Source: Nocardia vinacea | GTDB lineage: Bacteria; Actinomycetota; Actinomycetes; Mycobacteriales; Mycobacteriaceae | Reading direction: 5' to 3' | Assembly: GCF_035920345.1 (NCBI RefSeq) | Contig: NZ_CP109149.1 | Coordinates: 9,114,001-9,178,000 of the forward strand | DNA: 64,000 nucleotides | Part shown: positions 7,825-16,372 of the stretch, in pieces | How positions within the stretch are numbered: position 1 is the stretch's first letter | Layout: each line of letters opens with the position of its first letter | The notes under the pieces: generated by a model | The model's input: only the letters and a program-made list of their open reading frames with translations | The model's database searches: none | What the model was told of the DNA's origin: nothing | Made by a program: the position numbers and the translations under genes

Positions 7825-8782
7825 ACTCTTTTCGAGGCTGAGGTTCGCGTTTCACTTGTCGTGGTTCCTTGTCGAGACGGAGTCCGCGCCAGGACGGGTG
7901 TCGAAGTCGGTTGTCACCGGTCCATTCGGTGAACGACACCTCACCGACAAGCTGGGGCTCGACCCAGATGGCGTCGGGAACATCGGTGTCGACGGTGGGT
8001 GTTTTGCGTTGCAGCGGTTGGAGTCTCGCCTTCAGCTCGTCGAGCATCGCTTGGGTGAACCCGGTGCCGACGTTGCCGATATAGGTCAGTTTTCCGGCGT
8101 TGTCGTAGATGCCCATGAGCAATGAGCCGATGCGCCCGGCCCGGCGGCCGATACCGGGGCGCCAGCCGATGATGACGACTTCCTGGTCGTTGACATTCTT
8201 GACCTTGGTCCACAGCGGGCTGCGTCGCCCGGGCAGGTAGGGGCTGTCGAGTCGCTTGCAGACCAAACCTTCGAGGCCGAGCCGTCGAGATTCGGCGAGG
8301 ACCTCGGCGCCGGAGCCGTGTAGACGCGGCGGAACCCGCCAGTGCGGGCCCTGGAGGCCGAGTTGTTCCAGCAGTTGTCGACGCTGCTCGTAGGGCAGAT
8401 CGATCAGAGAGCGAGTGCCGATGTGGAGCAGATCGAAGATGAGATAAGTCGCTTTCACGGACTTGGCGAGGCTTCGAATCGCTGCAGGATTGCGCTGGTG
8501 CATCCGTGGTTGCAGCGCCTCGAAGGAGCTGCGGCCATCGGTGGTGAAGGTGACGATTTCGCCATCGATGACGAAGGGCGGGGTTGCCGGGGCGAGATCG
8601 ACGAGTTCGGGCCACGCCGCAGTGATGTCGTTGCCGTTGCGTGAGATCAGGCGCAGGTCGCGGTCGACATGGCCGATGGCACGAATACCGTCGAATTTCA
8701 CCTCGTATGCCCAGCGTTGGTCATCGCTGGGGAGGTGGCCTGCGATCGCCAGCATCGCCGCATACCGCGGCAGCCTTGTCAC
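7823..8782 (-). CDS. ATP-dependent DNA ligase (LigD ligase-domain type)
   Basis: The 319-residue product is a stand-alone adenylating DNA ligase of about the size of the LigD ligase domain. Motif I is EVKFDGIR with the lysine that takes AMP, motif IV lies in GLEGLVCKRLDS, and motif V is WTKVKN. A C-terminal OB domain runs to the end. The preferred start is the GTG giving VTRLPRYAAMLA, with GAGG 5 nt upstream; RLPRY-x-x-MLA is the normal beginning of LigD ligase domains. The frame remains open further upstream to 9031 without homology. No ku or polymerase/nuclease domain gene is nearby, so this is probably an accessory LigC-like enzyme. Confidence 0.8.
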   Translation of the reverse strand: MTRLPRYAAMLAIAGHLPSDDQRWAYEVKFDGIRAIGHVDRDLRLISRNGNDITAAWPELVDLAPATPPFVIDGEIVTFTTDGRSSFEALQPRMHQRNPAAIRSLAKSVKATYLIFDLLHIGTRSLIDLPYEQRRQLLEQLGLQGPHWRVPPRLHGSGAEVLAESRRLGLEGLVCKRLDSPYLPGRRSPLWTKVKNVNDQEVVIIGWRPGIGRRAGRIGSLLMGIYDNAGKLTYIGNVGTGFTQAMLDELKARLQPLQRKTPTVDTDVPDAIWVEPQLVGEVSFTEWTGDNRLRHPSWRGLRLDKEPRQVKREPQPRKE

Positions 8783-8986
8783 ATTCGCCTCGACACCATC
8801 GCCTGGCCCTTCGCCGGTGACGACAATCAGTTGAATAGTACCGATTGGTCTGGATAGCTGGGCGGTCACTGGCCGGGTTTTCCGAACTCGGCGTGTTGTC
8901 GTCGTCGGCCGTCCGGCGTCGCATCCGCCCCCTACCCGGCACGGCCCGCGCACCGAAGCCGCGACCATGTCGACGAGGATCCGCTC

Positions 8987-9613
8987 GTGCGAACCAGCTA
9001 TGTCATCGCTCATCCGGAGTCGACACATCACGTCGCGGGCCTGGTGGGAGGGTGGTACGACTCGCGGCTCACGCCTGCCGGTTTGCGTGCGGCGGATACG
9101 ATCGCCGAGGCGCTTCGGTCGAGGATTCCGGCCCAGGTCGACGTGGAGTTGTTCTCATCGGATCTGCGACGTGCCGCGAGTACCGCGACCGTGATCGGCA
9201 ATGTGCTGCAGGTGCCACCGATTCTCGATCCGCGACTGCGTGAGAAATCCTATGGCGAGGCCGAGGGCAAGCCCCAGGAGTGGCTGGATCGGCGATTCGT
9301 GCGGCCGCCGGTCGTCGGGGAGCGAATGGGCCACTTTGAAGGCATACAAGGATCGGAGACCATAGCCGCACTCGCCCGGCGCATCTACGCGGCGATGGAC
9401 GCGATTCGGCAGCACGACTGCGATCATCAGATCGTCGTGACCCATGGTGGCGCAATCACTTTCGTCGTTGCGGCGTGGATGATGTTGCCGATCGAATCAC
9501 TCGGCTACGCCCGGTTCCACGCTGCTCCGGGAAGTATCACGGAGCTGCGCGAGGATGACTACTTTCACAACCGCCAGGTCATCAGCCTCGGTGACACCCG
9601 CCATCTCACCTGA
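8987..9613 (+). CDS. Atypical histidine phosphatase family protein
   Basis: The 208-residue protein has the phosphoglycerate-mutase fold, with a second catalytic His in VVTHGGAITF and the SSDLRRAASTA motif. The hallmark RHG at the N-terminus is replaced by AHP: residues 8-11 are AHPE. The phosphoacceptor His9 is kept, but the phosphate-binding Arg is lost, so activity may be reduced or altered. Related actinobacterial proteins with a THPEATHH-like opening exist, so this is probably a subfamily trait rather than decay. It overlaps the convergent tetR gene by 8 nt. Confidence 0.72.
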   Translation: MRTSYVIAHPESTHHVAGLVGGWYDSRLTPAGLRAADTIAEALRSRIPAQVDVELFSSDLRRAASTATVIGNVLQVPPILDPRLREKSYGEAEGKPQEWLDRRFVRPPVVGERMGHFEGIQGSETIAALARRIYAAMDAIRQHDCDHQIVVTHGGAITFVVAAWMMLPIESLGYARFHAAPGSITELREDDYFHNRQVISLGDTRHLT

Positions 9614-10193
9614 GAGTGCTTGCGATGACGGTGGTTACGACTTTGCGGGTGGCTTCGGGGGTGGGTGGGGCATCGGTTCTGTCGGCGAAGAGGAGGTGGG
9701 CGCTGCCGATGAGGGTCAGGGCGAGGGTGTCGGTGTCGGCTTCGGGTGTGATGCGGCCGAGGGTCTGTTCGGCGTTGAGGTAGGTCGCGAGCATGGTTGT
9801 TGCTTCGGTGAGTACGGGGACGCCGGGTGGGCGGACCTGGCGCAGGCGGGTGCGCAGTTCGTCGCGGAAGGTGACGAGGCTGACTATGGCTACCGCGACC
9901 GATTCGAAGACAGTGGTCAGGGCGTCGGTGAGATTGTCGGTCACCGTGCGGGTGCCTGCGGATTCGCGCAGGGCGGCGGACTGCTGATCGATTCGGCCTA
10001 TGCGGTCGAGTACGAGTTCTGCGAGGAAGGCGTCGAAGTCGGCGAAGTGCCGGTGCAGGACGCCCTTGGCGCAGCCCGCCTCGGTGGTGACAGCGCGGCT
10101 GGTCAGTGCATTAGGACCGTCTCGCAACAGGATTCGCTCGGCGGCATCGAATAGCTGCTCGCGCGGATCGCGCATGGCCACGCCTGTCGGCAC
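9606..10193 (-). CDS. TetR family transcriptional regulator
   Basis: The 195-residue protein has an N-terminal TetR helix-turn-helix (LTSRAVTTEAGCAKGVLHRHFADFDAFLAEL, about residues 29-59) and an all-helical ligand domain. The GTG start at 10193 is chosen because GAGGAGA lies 4-5 nt upstream. The longer frame to 10244 would read through the operator. It is divergent from a methyltransferase gene, and the 63-bp gap holds two near-identical palindromes. It therefore very likely represses itself and the methyltransferase. Confidence 0.85.
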   Translation of the reverse strand: MPTGVAMRDPREQLFDAAERILLRDGPNALTSRAVTTEAGCAKGVLHRHFADFDAFLAELVLDRIGRIDQQSAALRESAGTRTVTDNLTDALTTVFESVAVAIVSLVTFRDELRTRLRQVRPPGVPVLTEATTMLATYLNAEQTLGRITPEADTDTLALTLIGSAHLLFADRTDAPPTPEATRKVVTTVIASTLR

Positions 10194-10228
10194 GGTATCT
10201 CCTCTTCTCGGGCACGCCCGGTTGGCAA

Positions 10229-10264
10229 GTGGGCATGTGCCCACTATGGTGGGCGCATGCCCAC
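10229..10264. promoter_or_regulatory. Paired TetR operators
   Basis: Two 16-bp palindromes, GTGGGCATGTGCCCAC at 10229-10244 and GTGGGCGCATGCCCAC at 10249-10264, are spaced 20 bp centre to centre, about two helical turns. The second covers the ATG of the methyltransferase gene. The arrangement fits two dimers of the divergent TetR protein blocking both genes. Confidence 0.75.
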
Positions 10265-11072
10265 TCTACCTCCGGAGCGCACGTCCTCCGACCAACGCGA
10301 ATCCCACCAAGCACGTGAGCTGGCCGAATCGTTCGGCTCGGATCCGGAACGCTATGACCGGGCCCGGCCCAGCTATCCGGCTGCCATGGTGGATGCGATC
10401 GTCGCCGCCAGCCCCGGACCCGAGATCGTCGACGTCGGCATCGGTACCGGCATCGCGGCCCGGCAGTTCCGGGCGGCAGGTTGCCGTGTGCTGGGCGTGG
10501 AGGTCGATGCGCGGATGGGTGAGTGGGCGCGAAAGCACGGCTTCGAGGTCGAGGTGTCGGCATTCGAAGCCTGGGACCCCGCGGGGCGAATCTTCGACGC
10601 CGTCATCGCCGGCCAGACCTGGCACTGGGTGGACCCGGTCGCGGGTGCCGCGAAAGCCGCCGAAGTGCTGCGACCAGGTGGACGGCTGGCTGTCTTTTGG
10701 AATGCGGGCCAACCGCCGACGGATTTGGCCCAAGCCTTCGCCGCGGTCTATCAACGGGTCGTACCCGACTCGCTCGCTGCCCGTTGGGCGGCGGGGCCGA
10801 GGACTGCGTATTCGGCGCCGCACGCCAAGGTGACCGAGGGGATTCGGGCGGCGGGTGGCTTCGGTGAACCCGAGCAGTGGACGTTCGATTGGGAGCGGAC
10901 GTACACCCGGGACGAGTGGCTGGATCAACTGCCGACGACCGGCGGCCACGCCCAATTCTCCTCTGCCACACAGAAAGAGGTGCTTGCGGGCATCGGGTCC
11001 GCCATTGATGCGGCGGGCGGTTCCTTCACGGTGCGGTTTACGACGACGGTAGTCACAGCGCTGCGGATCTGA
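10257..11072 (+). CDS. Class I SAM-dependent methyltransferase
   Basis: The 271-residue protein has the Rossmann-type SAM-binding motif I VDVGIGTGIAARQF (about residues 60-73) and motif II VLGVEVDARM. LRPGGRLAVFWNAG corresponds to the post-motif strand. It resembles the UbiE/type-11 small-molecule methyltransferases. The substrate is unknown. Its start codon is embedded in the TetR operator, so it is probably induced by a ligand of that repressor, perhaps a toxic compound that it modifies. Confidence 0.78.
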   Translation: MPTLPPERTSSDQRESHQARELAESFGSDPERYDRARPSYPAAMVDAIVAASPGPEIVDVGIGTGIAARQFRAAGCRVLGVEVDARMGEWARKHGFEVEVSAFEAWDPAGRIFDAVIAGQTWHWVDPVAGAAKAAEVLRPGGRLAVFWNAGQPPTDLAQAFAAVYQRVVPDSLAARWAAGPRTAYSAPHAKVTEGIRAAGGFGEPEQWTFDWERTYTRDEWLDQLPTTGGHAQFSSATQKEVLAGIGSAIDAAGGSFTVRFTTTVVTALRI

Positions 11073-11262
11073 CTCCACGTTGCCGCGGCGCCGCGCGCGA
11101 GCTCGGTGATGGGGCCACCCGTGAGCGACGCAGCGCGCTCCGGCGTCATCCGCACCAGCTCCGCCTCGGGGATGGCGCCGCTGACTTCGCTGATTCGGTC
11201 GGAACGATCAGAGTAGCGAACGTGCTTGCAGAACAAGGAATTTCGTCCCTTTGCGGGCGAAG
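11073..11262. other. Intergenic region without a convincing gene
   Basis: The stretch after the methyltransferase holds no frame that I can support. A minus-strand frame (11287-10925) crosses it but overlaps the methyltransferase gene and has no recognised domain. Its last part leads into two DnaA-box-like 9-mers. Confidence 0.4.
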
Positions 11263-11289
11263 TTATCCACAGGCTCAGAGTTATCAACA
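11263..11289. promoter_or_regulatory. Pair of DnaA-box-like 9-mers before comEA
   Basis: TTATCCACA at 11263-11271 is the exact consensus DnaA box, and TTATCAACA at 11281-11289 differs by one base. Both have the same orientation, 18 bp apart, about 65-90 bp before the comEA start. This could let DnaA control comEA, or be chance. Confidence 0.45.
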
Positions 11290-11352
11290 GACTTCTTATT
11301 TCGCCTGGTCGGCAATCGTTACCGACCTTGCGGCGGGACTAGCGTCGCCGCC

Positions 11353-12447
11353 ATGTCCCGACATGACGAACGCGAACGGATTCGCCGACGACTGAACGTG
11401 CTGACCGAGCGAGTCGGTGCCAGCCGAACGATCGGTGCCGGAAGTTCGGCGCGTACCGACGCCGAGTTGTGCCGAAGTTCGCCGCGTTCGTCGAGGTCCG
11501 GAAAGCGATCGGGGCGAAGCAAGCCGCCGGTTCGCGGTGGGCGGTGGGATGACGAGGAGTTATCCGAGGCGGTGGAGTCCGATCCCGAGGTTTCTACCGA
11601 GGCGGCCAGGTCCGATCTCGAGGATGATGAGGACTGGGCGGACCGGGTCGGCGAGGTGCGAGCACCGGGTTGGCTGGACGAGCCGCAGCGGCGCTCGGCC
11701 CGGCGGGATCGGCTTGTGCCGGAACGGTTTCGGGGAACTCGACTGGATCCGGGGTGGCGGGGGCTGGTGACGCTCGTCGCGGTCGGACTGGCGGCGGTGG
11801 TCGTCGCGGCTGTCGTGGTTTTGCGTGAGCGACCGGTCGCGCAGGCGGTGCCGCTGCCGTCGGCGGTGCGTATCAGCACCGGCACTGTACCGGCTGGGCT
11901 GTCCGGCGCGAGCATGGCGGCATCATCCGGAGCGGGGCTGTCAGCCGTGCCGGTAACTGCCAGTCCCGCAACGGAATTGGTGATCAGCGTGGTCGGCCTC
12001 GTACATCGCGGCGGCCTGATTCGATTGCCCGTCGGAGCACGGGTCGCCGACGCACTCACCGCCGCCGGCGGTGCGAAGGACGGCGCGGATCTGAGTGGAC
12101 TCAACCTTGCGCAGCGTCTCCAGGACGGCGACCAGGTTCTCGTTGGTCCAAGTGGTCCGAACTCGGGGCCGCAACTCGGCAGCACCGCGATCAGTGCAGG
12201 CGGACGACCGTCAGGCGGCTCTGCTCCGAATTCCACTGCGGCACAACGCCCATCGAGCAAAGTCGATCTAAATACCGCAACCGAAGCCGAACTCGATGCC
12301 CTCCCCGGCATCGGGCCGGTCACCGCCCGCGCAATCGTCACTTGGCGTACCACGAATGGACGATTCACCGATGTCGCACAACTCGGCGAGGTCGACGGCA
12401 TCGGCCCGGCCCGCCTCGCCCGTCTGCGCGATCTGGTGACGGTATGA
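11353..12447 (+). CDS. comEA: ComEA family DNA-binding membrane protein
   Basis: The 364-residue protein has a polar, Arg/Ser/Glu-rich cytoplasmic N-terminus (1-136), one membrane helix (about 137-157), an SLBB-type domain (LIRLPVGARVADALTAAGG region) and a C-terminal double helix-hairpin-helix unit (VDLNTATEAELDALPGIGPVTARAI). ComEA proteins bind double-stranded DNA outside the membrane and feed it to ComEC. The ATG giving MSRHDERERIR is preferred to earlier in-frame starts. Its TGA overlaps the ATG of comEC by 4 nt, so the two are coupled. Competence is not established in this group, so the role is by homology. Confidence 0.85.
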   Translation: MSRHDERERIRRRLNVLTERVGASRTIGAGSSARTDAELCRSSPRSSRSGKRSGRSKPPVRGGRWDDEELSEAVESDPEVSTEAARSDLEDDEDWADRVGEVRAPGWLDEPQRRSARRDRLVPERFRGTRLDPGWRGLVTLVAVGLAAVVVAAVVVLRERPVAQAVPLPSAVRISTGTVPAGLSGASMAASSGAGLSAVPVTASPATELVISVVGLVHRGGLIRLPVGARVADALTAAGGAKDGADLSGLNLAQRLQDGDQVLVGPSGPNSGPQLGSTAISAGGRPSGGSAPNSTAAQRPSSKVDLNTATEAELDALPGIGPVTARAIVTWRTTNGRFTDVAQLGEVDGIGPARLARLRDLVTV

Positions 12448-15020
12448 CCACGGTCGAGGGTGTTTCGGACGGACAGGGCGATATCGATCGACGGGCTGCC
12501 GAGGATGGCGAGCCGTCGGTGGAGGCGGTGCCGGTCCTCGATGCGCGGTTGCTGCCCGCGGCGCTGAGTTGTTGGGGCGCAACGATTGTCGCGCTGACGG
12601 CGGGATGGGCGGCCGGTCTGCTCCTGGCGGCGGCGCTGGTACTGCTGGCGATCGGGCTCTGGGTGGTGCTGTTGCGCGCGGTGGCCCATCCCAGTGAGCG
12701 GTGGCGGGTGGTCGCCGTTGCGACACTTGCCGCGCTGCTGCTCGGTGCCGGGTTCGCGGTGGCCGGGGCATGGCGCGAGCACCGGGTGGCGACGCATCCA
12801 TTGCGTAACACCGCGGCTTCGGTGCGTGTGGTCGTCACACCGGTCGATGATCCGAAACCGGTGCGGTCCAGCGCATTCGGCGGTGAGCAGCGGTGGACGG
12901 TGCGGGCACAGTTGCGCGATTACCGCCAAGGCGGTTCGACGGTGCGGGCGGGTGGCACCGTGGTGGTTCTCGGGTCCGGTGCGGATTGGGACGGGCTGCT
13001 GCCCGGACGGGCGGTGGAGTTTCGTGCCAAGCCGGAGCCGCCGTGGCACCGCGATCTCACCGTCGCCACGCTGCGTGCCCAGGGACCGCCGGTAGTGGTC
13101 GGCGCGTTGCCCTGGTGGCAACGGATCGCCGCAGCAGTGCGTACCGACCTCGCGTCGGCCGCACGCGTACTACCCGAACAGCAGGCCGGGCTGCTGCCCG
13201 CGCTGGTGGTGGGAGACACGTCCGCGCTATCCGATGAAGTCCGTGAGGAGTTCGAAATCGCTGGGCTGGAACATATTTGCGTGGTCAGCGGTGCCAATTT
13301 CACGATCTTGTTGGCGGTTGTACTCGGTGCGGTACGGCTGCTCACCCTGGGCCCGCGCGTCGGTGCAGCGGTCGCGGCGGCGGCACTACTGATGTTCATT
13401 GTGGTGGCACGTCCGGACCCGAGTGTGCTGCGGGCGGGGGCAATGGGGGCGATTACCTTGCTCGCCTTGATAACCGGACGCCGGAAGCAAGCCTTGCCTG
13501 CACTCTGCGCGGCGGTCATAGGCCTGCTCGGGCTGTGGCCGGAACTGGCGGTGCGTGCCGGATTTGGACTGTCGGTACTGGCGACCGCCGGACTGATCCT
13601 ATTGGCACCGAGTTGGGCGGACTGGTTGCGCGCCCACGGCTGGTGGCGGGTGCCGGCCGAAATCGTCGCGGTATCGGCCGCCGCGTTTGTGGTGACGACA
13701 CCGCTGGTGGTCGCGCTGACCGGACGGCTCAGTCTGGTCGCGATCCTCGCGAATATCCTGGTCGAACCGGTAATCGCACCGGTCACGGTGCTCGGGGCTA
13801 TCAGCACCGCACTCGCCGCGGCCTGGCCTCCGCTGGCGGAACTGATACTGCGTTGCGCGCAACCGCCACTGTGGTGGCTGCTGTTCGTCGCCGAGCACGC
13901 GGCGAATATGCCTGGCGCGGAGATCTCCGTGCGCGGTGGGTTCACCGGCGGGGCTATCGCCTGTGCGGCAGTAGTTTTCGTTGTGCTGGCATTGCGGTCG
14001 GCGATAATGCGTCGTCTTGCCGCTGCCGTTCTGTTCGGCGTCGCGGTCGTGCTGATTCCGGTGCGGGTCTGGCATCCGGGCTGGCCACCCGCTGGCTGGG
14101 TATTGGCTGTCTGTGATGTCGGACAGGGTGACGGACTCGCATTGTCCGTCGGTAATCACACGGCGGTGGTCATCGATGTCGGTCCGGATCCGCGCATCAT
14201 GCGCACCTGTCTGAATCGCTTACGCATCAACCGGATCTCGCTCCTCGTGCTGACCCATCCGCACGCCGACCACATCGCTGGTCTGTCCGGCGCCTTACAA
14301 GGTCGTTCGGTCGATGCCTTGGCGGTCGCGCCCGGCGAGCTCGCTGGAACATCGGGGAACGTCGAATCCACAAGCACCGAGCGTCGTCGAATATCGAATT
14401 CGAGCAGATCCGAGGCGGATTCGAATGAGTCGAGGGGTGCGTCCCGTGAGCGAGGATCTGCCCAGGAGTGGCGCGCATCGGTCAGCGGACCGGAGCAAGT
14501 CGCCAGTCTCGCAGCACAGGCGCACATCCCGGTGCTCGAGCTGTCCTCGGGACAGATATTGCGTTTCGGTGCTGTCGAATTGAACGTACTCGCCCCGGCC
14601 CCACTCCAGCACCACCCAACCGGCCCGCCAGGCACCGACGATGCCAACGACCGCTCGATCGTCATCGCCGCCACGACACCCGCGGGCCGAATACTGCTCA
14701 CCGGCGATATCGAAGCCCCGGCGCAACAACGACTGCTGCATTCGGGTGCTCCCGTTCAGGCCGACGTTCTGAAGCTGCCGCACCACGGCTCCCGAACGAC
14801 CACAAAGGAATTCATCGCCGCCGTCCACCCCCGACTAGCCGTGGTCAGCGTCGGTGCCGACAACACCTTCGGCCATCCGAACCCCGGTGTGCTCGCGGAT
14901 CTGGCCGACCTGGGTGTCACCGTTGCCCGGACCGATCAACAGGGCGACGTCCTGGTCCTAGGTGAGGGTCGCCAACTGCGAACCCTGACGGCTCGACCTG
15001 CCAGGTCTGCATCCCGATAG
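12444..15020 (+). CDS. comEC: ComEC/Rec2 family DNA-uptake channel
   Basis: The 858-residue protein starts with several membrane helices and a DUF4131-type OB segment. Next come the multi-helix competence domain (LLPALVVGDTSALSDEVREEFEIAGLEHICVVSGANFTI is the signature region) and a C-terminal metallo-beta-lactamase domain with LTHPHADHIAGL. The latter is thought to be a nuclease that degrades the non-transported strand. Between the metal motif and the rest of the nuclease domain lies a Ser/Glu/Arg-rich insertion (about nucleotides 14350-14480) that looks like a flexible linker. It is the second cistron after comEA. Confidence 0.87.
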   Translation: MTTVEGVSDGQGDIDRRAAEDGEPSVEAVPVLDARLLPAALSCWGATIVALTAGWAAGLLLAAALVLLAIGLWVVLLRAVAHPSERWRVVAVATLAALLLGAGFAVAGAWREHRVATHPLRNTAASVRVVVTPVDDPKPVRSSAFGGEQRWTVRAQLRDYRQGGSTVRAGGTVVVLGSGADWDGLLPGRAVEFRAKPEPPWHRDLTVATLRAQGPPVVVGALPWWQRIAAAVRTDLASAARVLPEQQAGLLPALVVGDTSALSDEVREEFEIAGLEHICVVSGANFTILLAVVLGAVRLLTLGPRVGAAVAAAALLMFIVVARPDPSVLRAGAMGAITLLALITGRRKQALPALCAAVIGLLGLWPELAVRAGFGLSVLATAGLILLAPSWADWLRAHGWWRVPAEIVAVSAAAFVVTTPLVVALTGRLSLVAILANILVEPVIAPVTVLGAISTALAAAWPPLAELILRCAQPPLWWLLFVAEHAANMPGAEISVRGGFTGGAIACAAVVFVVLALRSAIMRRLAAAVLFGVAVVLIPVRVWHPGWPPAGWVLAVCDVGQGDGLALSVGNHTAVVIDVGPDPRIMRTCLNRLRINRISLLVLTHPHADHIAGLSGALQGRSVDALAVAPGELAGTSGNVESTSTERRRISNSSRSEADSNESRGASRERGSAQEWRASVSGPEQVASLAAQAHIPVLELSSGQILRFGAVELNVLAPAPLQHHPTGPPGTDDANDRSIVIAATTPAGRILLTGDIEAPAQQRLLHSGAPVQADVLKLPHHGSRTTTKEFIAAVHPRLAVVSVGADNTFGHPNPGVLADLADLGVTVARTDQQGDVLVLGEGRQLRTLTARPARSASR

Positions 15021-15238
15021 TCCCCGCGGATCTGGACAGACTGATAGTCCCCGGAGTTCTGAGTGCAAGCTCGCCCATGGTCCGGCTCCGAGGTCCGGAC
15101 CGACTTTGCTGGACTGCAGCGCCGTGGCTGCGGATGACGGACGGAACAGTTGGACGACCGGGAGGCTCGGGTTCGAACACGGACGGTGGCAAAACGGAGG
15201 TGGCCTGTGAGGTGTGAGGACGTGTCGGTGGCGGACCG
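15021..15238. other. Intergenic region comEC-holA
   Basis: No credible gene is visible in these roughly 220 bases. They contain two near-direct copies of a short word (GGACAGACTGATAGTCCCCG resembles the preceding ATAGTCCCCG) around 15015-15055. Near the end lies a TAGGAT promoter element for holA. Confidence 0.4.
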
Positions 15239-15244
15239 TAGGAT
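15239..15244 (+). promoter_or_regulatory. Leaderless -10 box for holA
   Basis: TAGGAT ends 6 nt before the GTG start of holA, which implies a transcript beginning at the start codon. There is no ribosome-binding sequence between the box and the GTG. Confidence 0.45.
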
Positions 15245-15250
15245 GCTCGC

Positions 15251-16222
15251 GTGAGCGAACGGACTGCGGCAGTGCACCTGGTGCTCGGTGATGAAGAGCT
15301 GTTGGTCGAACGGGCCATCGCGGGGATTGCGGCGCAGGTGCGGGCCGATGCGCCGGACCCCGATGCGGTACCCGTTGATCGACTGCGGGCCGGGGATGCC
15401 AGCACCGCGGAACTAGCGGAGTTGTTGAGCCCTTCGCTGTTCGCCGAGGATCGGGTGATCGTGCTCGAGTCGGCGGCGGAGGCGGGGAAGGAGGCGGTCG
15501 CGGTGATCACCGCCGCCGCCGGAGATCCGCCCGAAGGCGTGGTGCTCGTGGTGCTGCACTCCGGGGGCGGCCGGGCCAAGGCGCTGGCCCCTGCGCTGCA
15601 GAAGTCGGGTGCACAGGTGCACGACTGCGCCAAGTTGACGAAGGCGGCCGAGCGGGTGGAGTTCGTGCGCGGTGAATTCCGCAATGCCGGGGTGCGGGTT
15701 TCGAGCGAGGTCGTGCAGGTGATGCTGGAGGCGGTAGGTTCAGATCTGCGGGAATTGTCCGCCGCCTGTTCGCAATTGGCCGCCGATACCGGCGGCAAGA
15801 TCGATATCGCCGCAGTACGCCGCTACTACTCCGGCAAGGCCGAGATCTCCGGTTTCGATGTCGCCGAACTCACTGTCGCGGGGGATCGCCCCGGTGCCAT
15901 GGAGGCATTGCGCTGGGCCACCGACCGCGGCGTACCACATGTACTGCTCGCCGACGCACTCGCGGACTCCGTCCACACCATCGCCCGCGTCGGCTCCGCA
16001 GGCCGCGGCGACCCGTTCAAGCTGGCCCAGCAATTGGGCATGCCGCCATGGAAGGTGAAGAAAGCCCAGGCCCAAGCGCGAGGTTGGAACCAGGCCAGCA
16101 TCGGCACGGCCCTGCAAGTAGTCGCCACACTGAATGCCGACGTCAAGGGCGGTGCCGCCGACGCCACCTACGCCTTGGAACACGCCCTCACGCAGATCCT
16201 GGACCTGCACTCCGCAACCTGA
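15251..16222 (+). CDS. holA: DNA polymerase III delta subunit
   Basis: The 323-residue protein matches HolA in length and layout. The N-terminal [17 protein letters not shown] is the degenerate P-loop region of the clamp-loader delta subunit, followed by a central AAA+ lid ([26 protein letters not shown]) and a C-terminal collar domain ([19 protein letters not shown]). It opens the beta clamp during loading. Position after comEC and before rpsT follows the mycobacterial order. The GTG start is preceded by a leaderless-type promoter. Confidence 0.9.
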   Translation: MSERTAAVHLVLGDEELLVERAIAGIAAQVRADAPDPDAVPVDRLRAGDASTAELAELLSPSLFAEDRVIVLESAAEAGKEAVAVITAAAGDPPEGVVLVVLHSGGGRAKALAPALQKSGAQVHDCAKLTKAAERVEFVRGEFRNAGVRVSSEVVQVMLEAVGSDLRELSAACSQLAADTGGKIDIAAVRRYYSGKAEISGFDVAELTVAGDRPGAMEALRWATDRGVPHVLLADALADSVHTIARVGSAGRGDPFKLAQQLGMPPWKVKKAQAQARGWNQASIGTALQVVATLNADVKGGAADATYALEHALTQILDLHSAT

Positions 16223-16325
16223 CGCGGCGCCGCGATAAGCATTTACGCAGCGGATAGCCGCTGAGCACAGACTGACGGCCATGTTTGTCCGCGCCGGGTC
16301 GGGGGATCCGGTGGCCGACATGCTG

Positions 16326-16362
16326 ATGCGGTGGGTGCGAGCAGCACTCGCACCCACCGCAT
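16326..16362. terminator. Bidirectional terminator holA / aldo-keto reductase
   Basis: A perfect 16-bp inverted repeat, ATGCGGTGGGTGCGAG and CTCGCACCCACCGCAT, with a 5-nt loop lies between the two convergent genes, 10 nt from the reductase stop. Confidence 0.8.
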
Positions 16363-16372
16363 GAGGCGAAAC

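Noticed and set aside
7729..7932. A 67-codon plus-strand frame with GGAGG before its ATG.
   Set aside because: It runs through the terminator hairpin and antisense to the ligase end, and its residues fit no family.
10925..11287. A 120-codon minus-strand frame ahead of comEA.
   Set aside because: It overlaps the methyltransferase gene by about 150 bases and starts within the DnaA-box region, with no recognisable motif or ribosome site.
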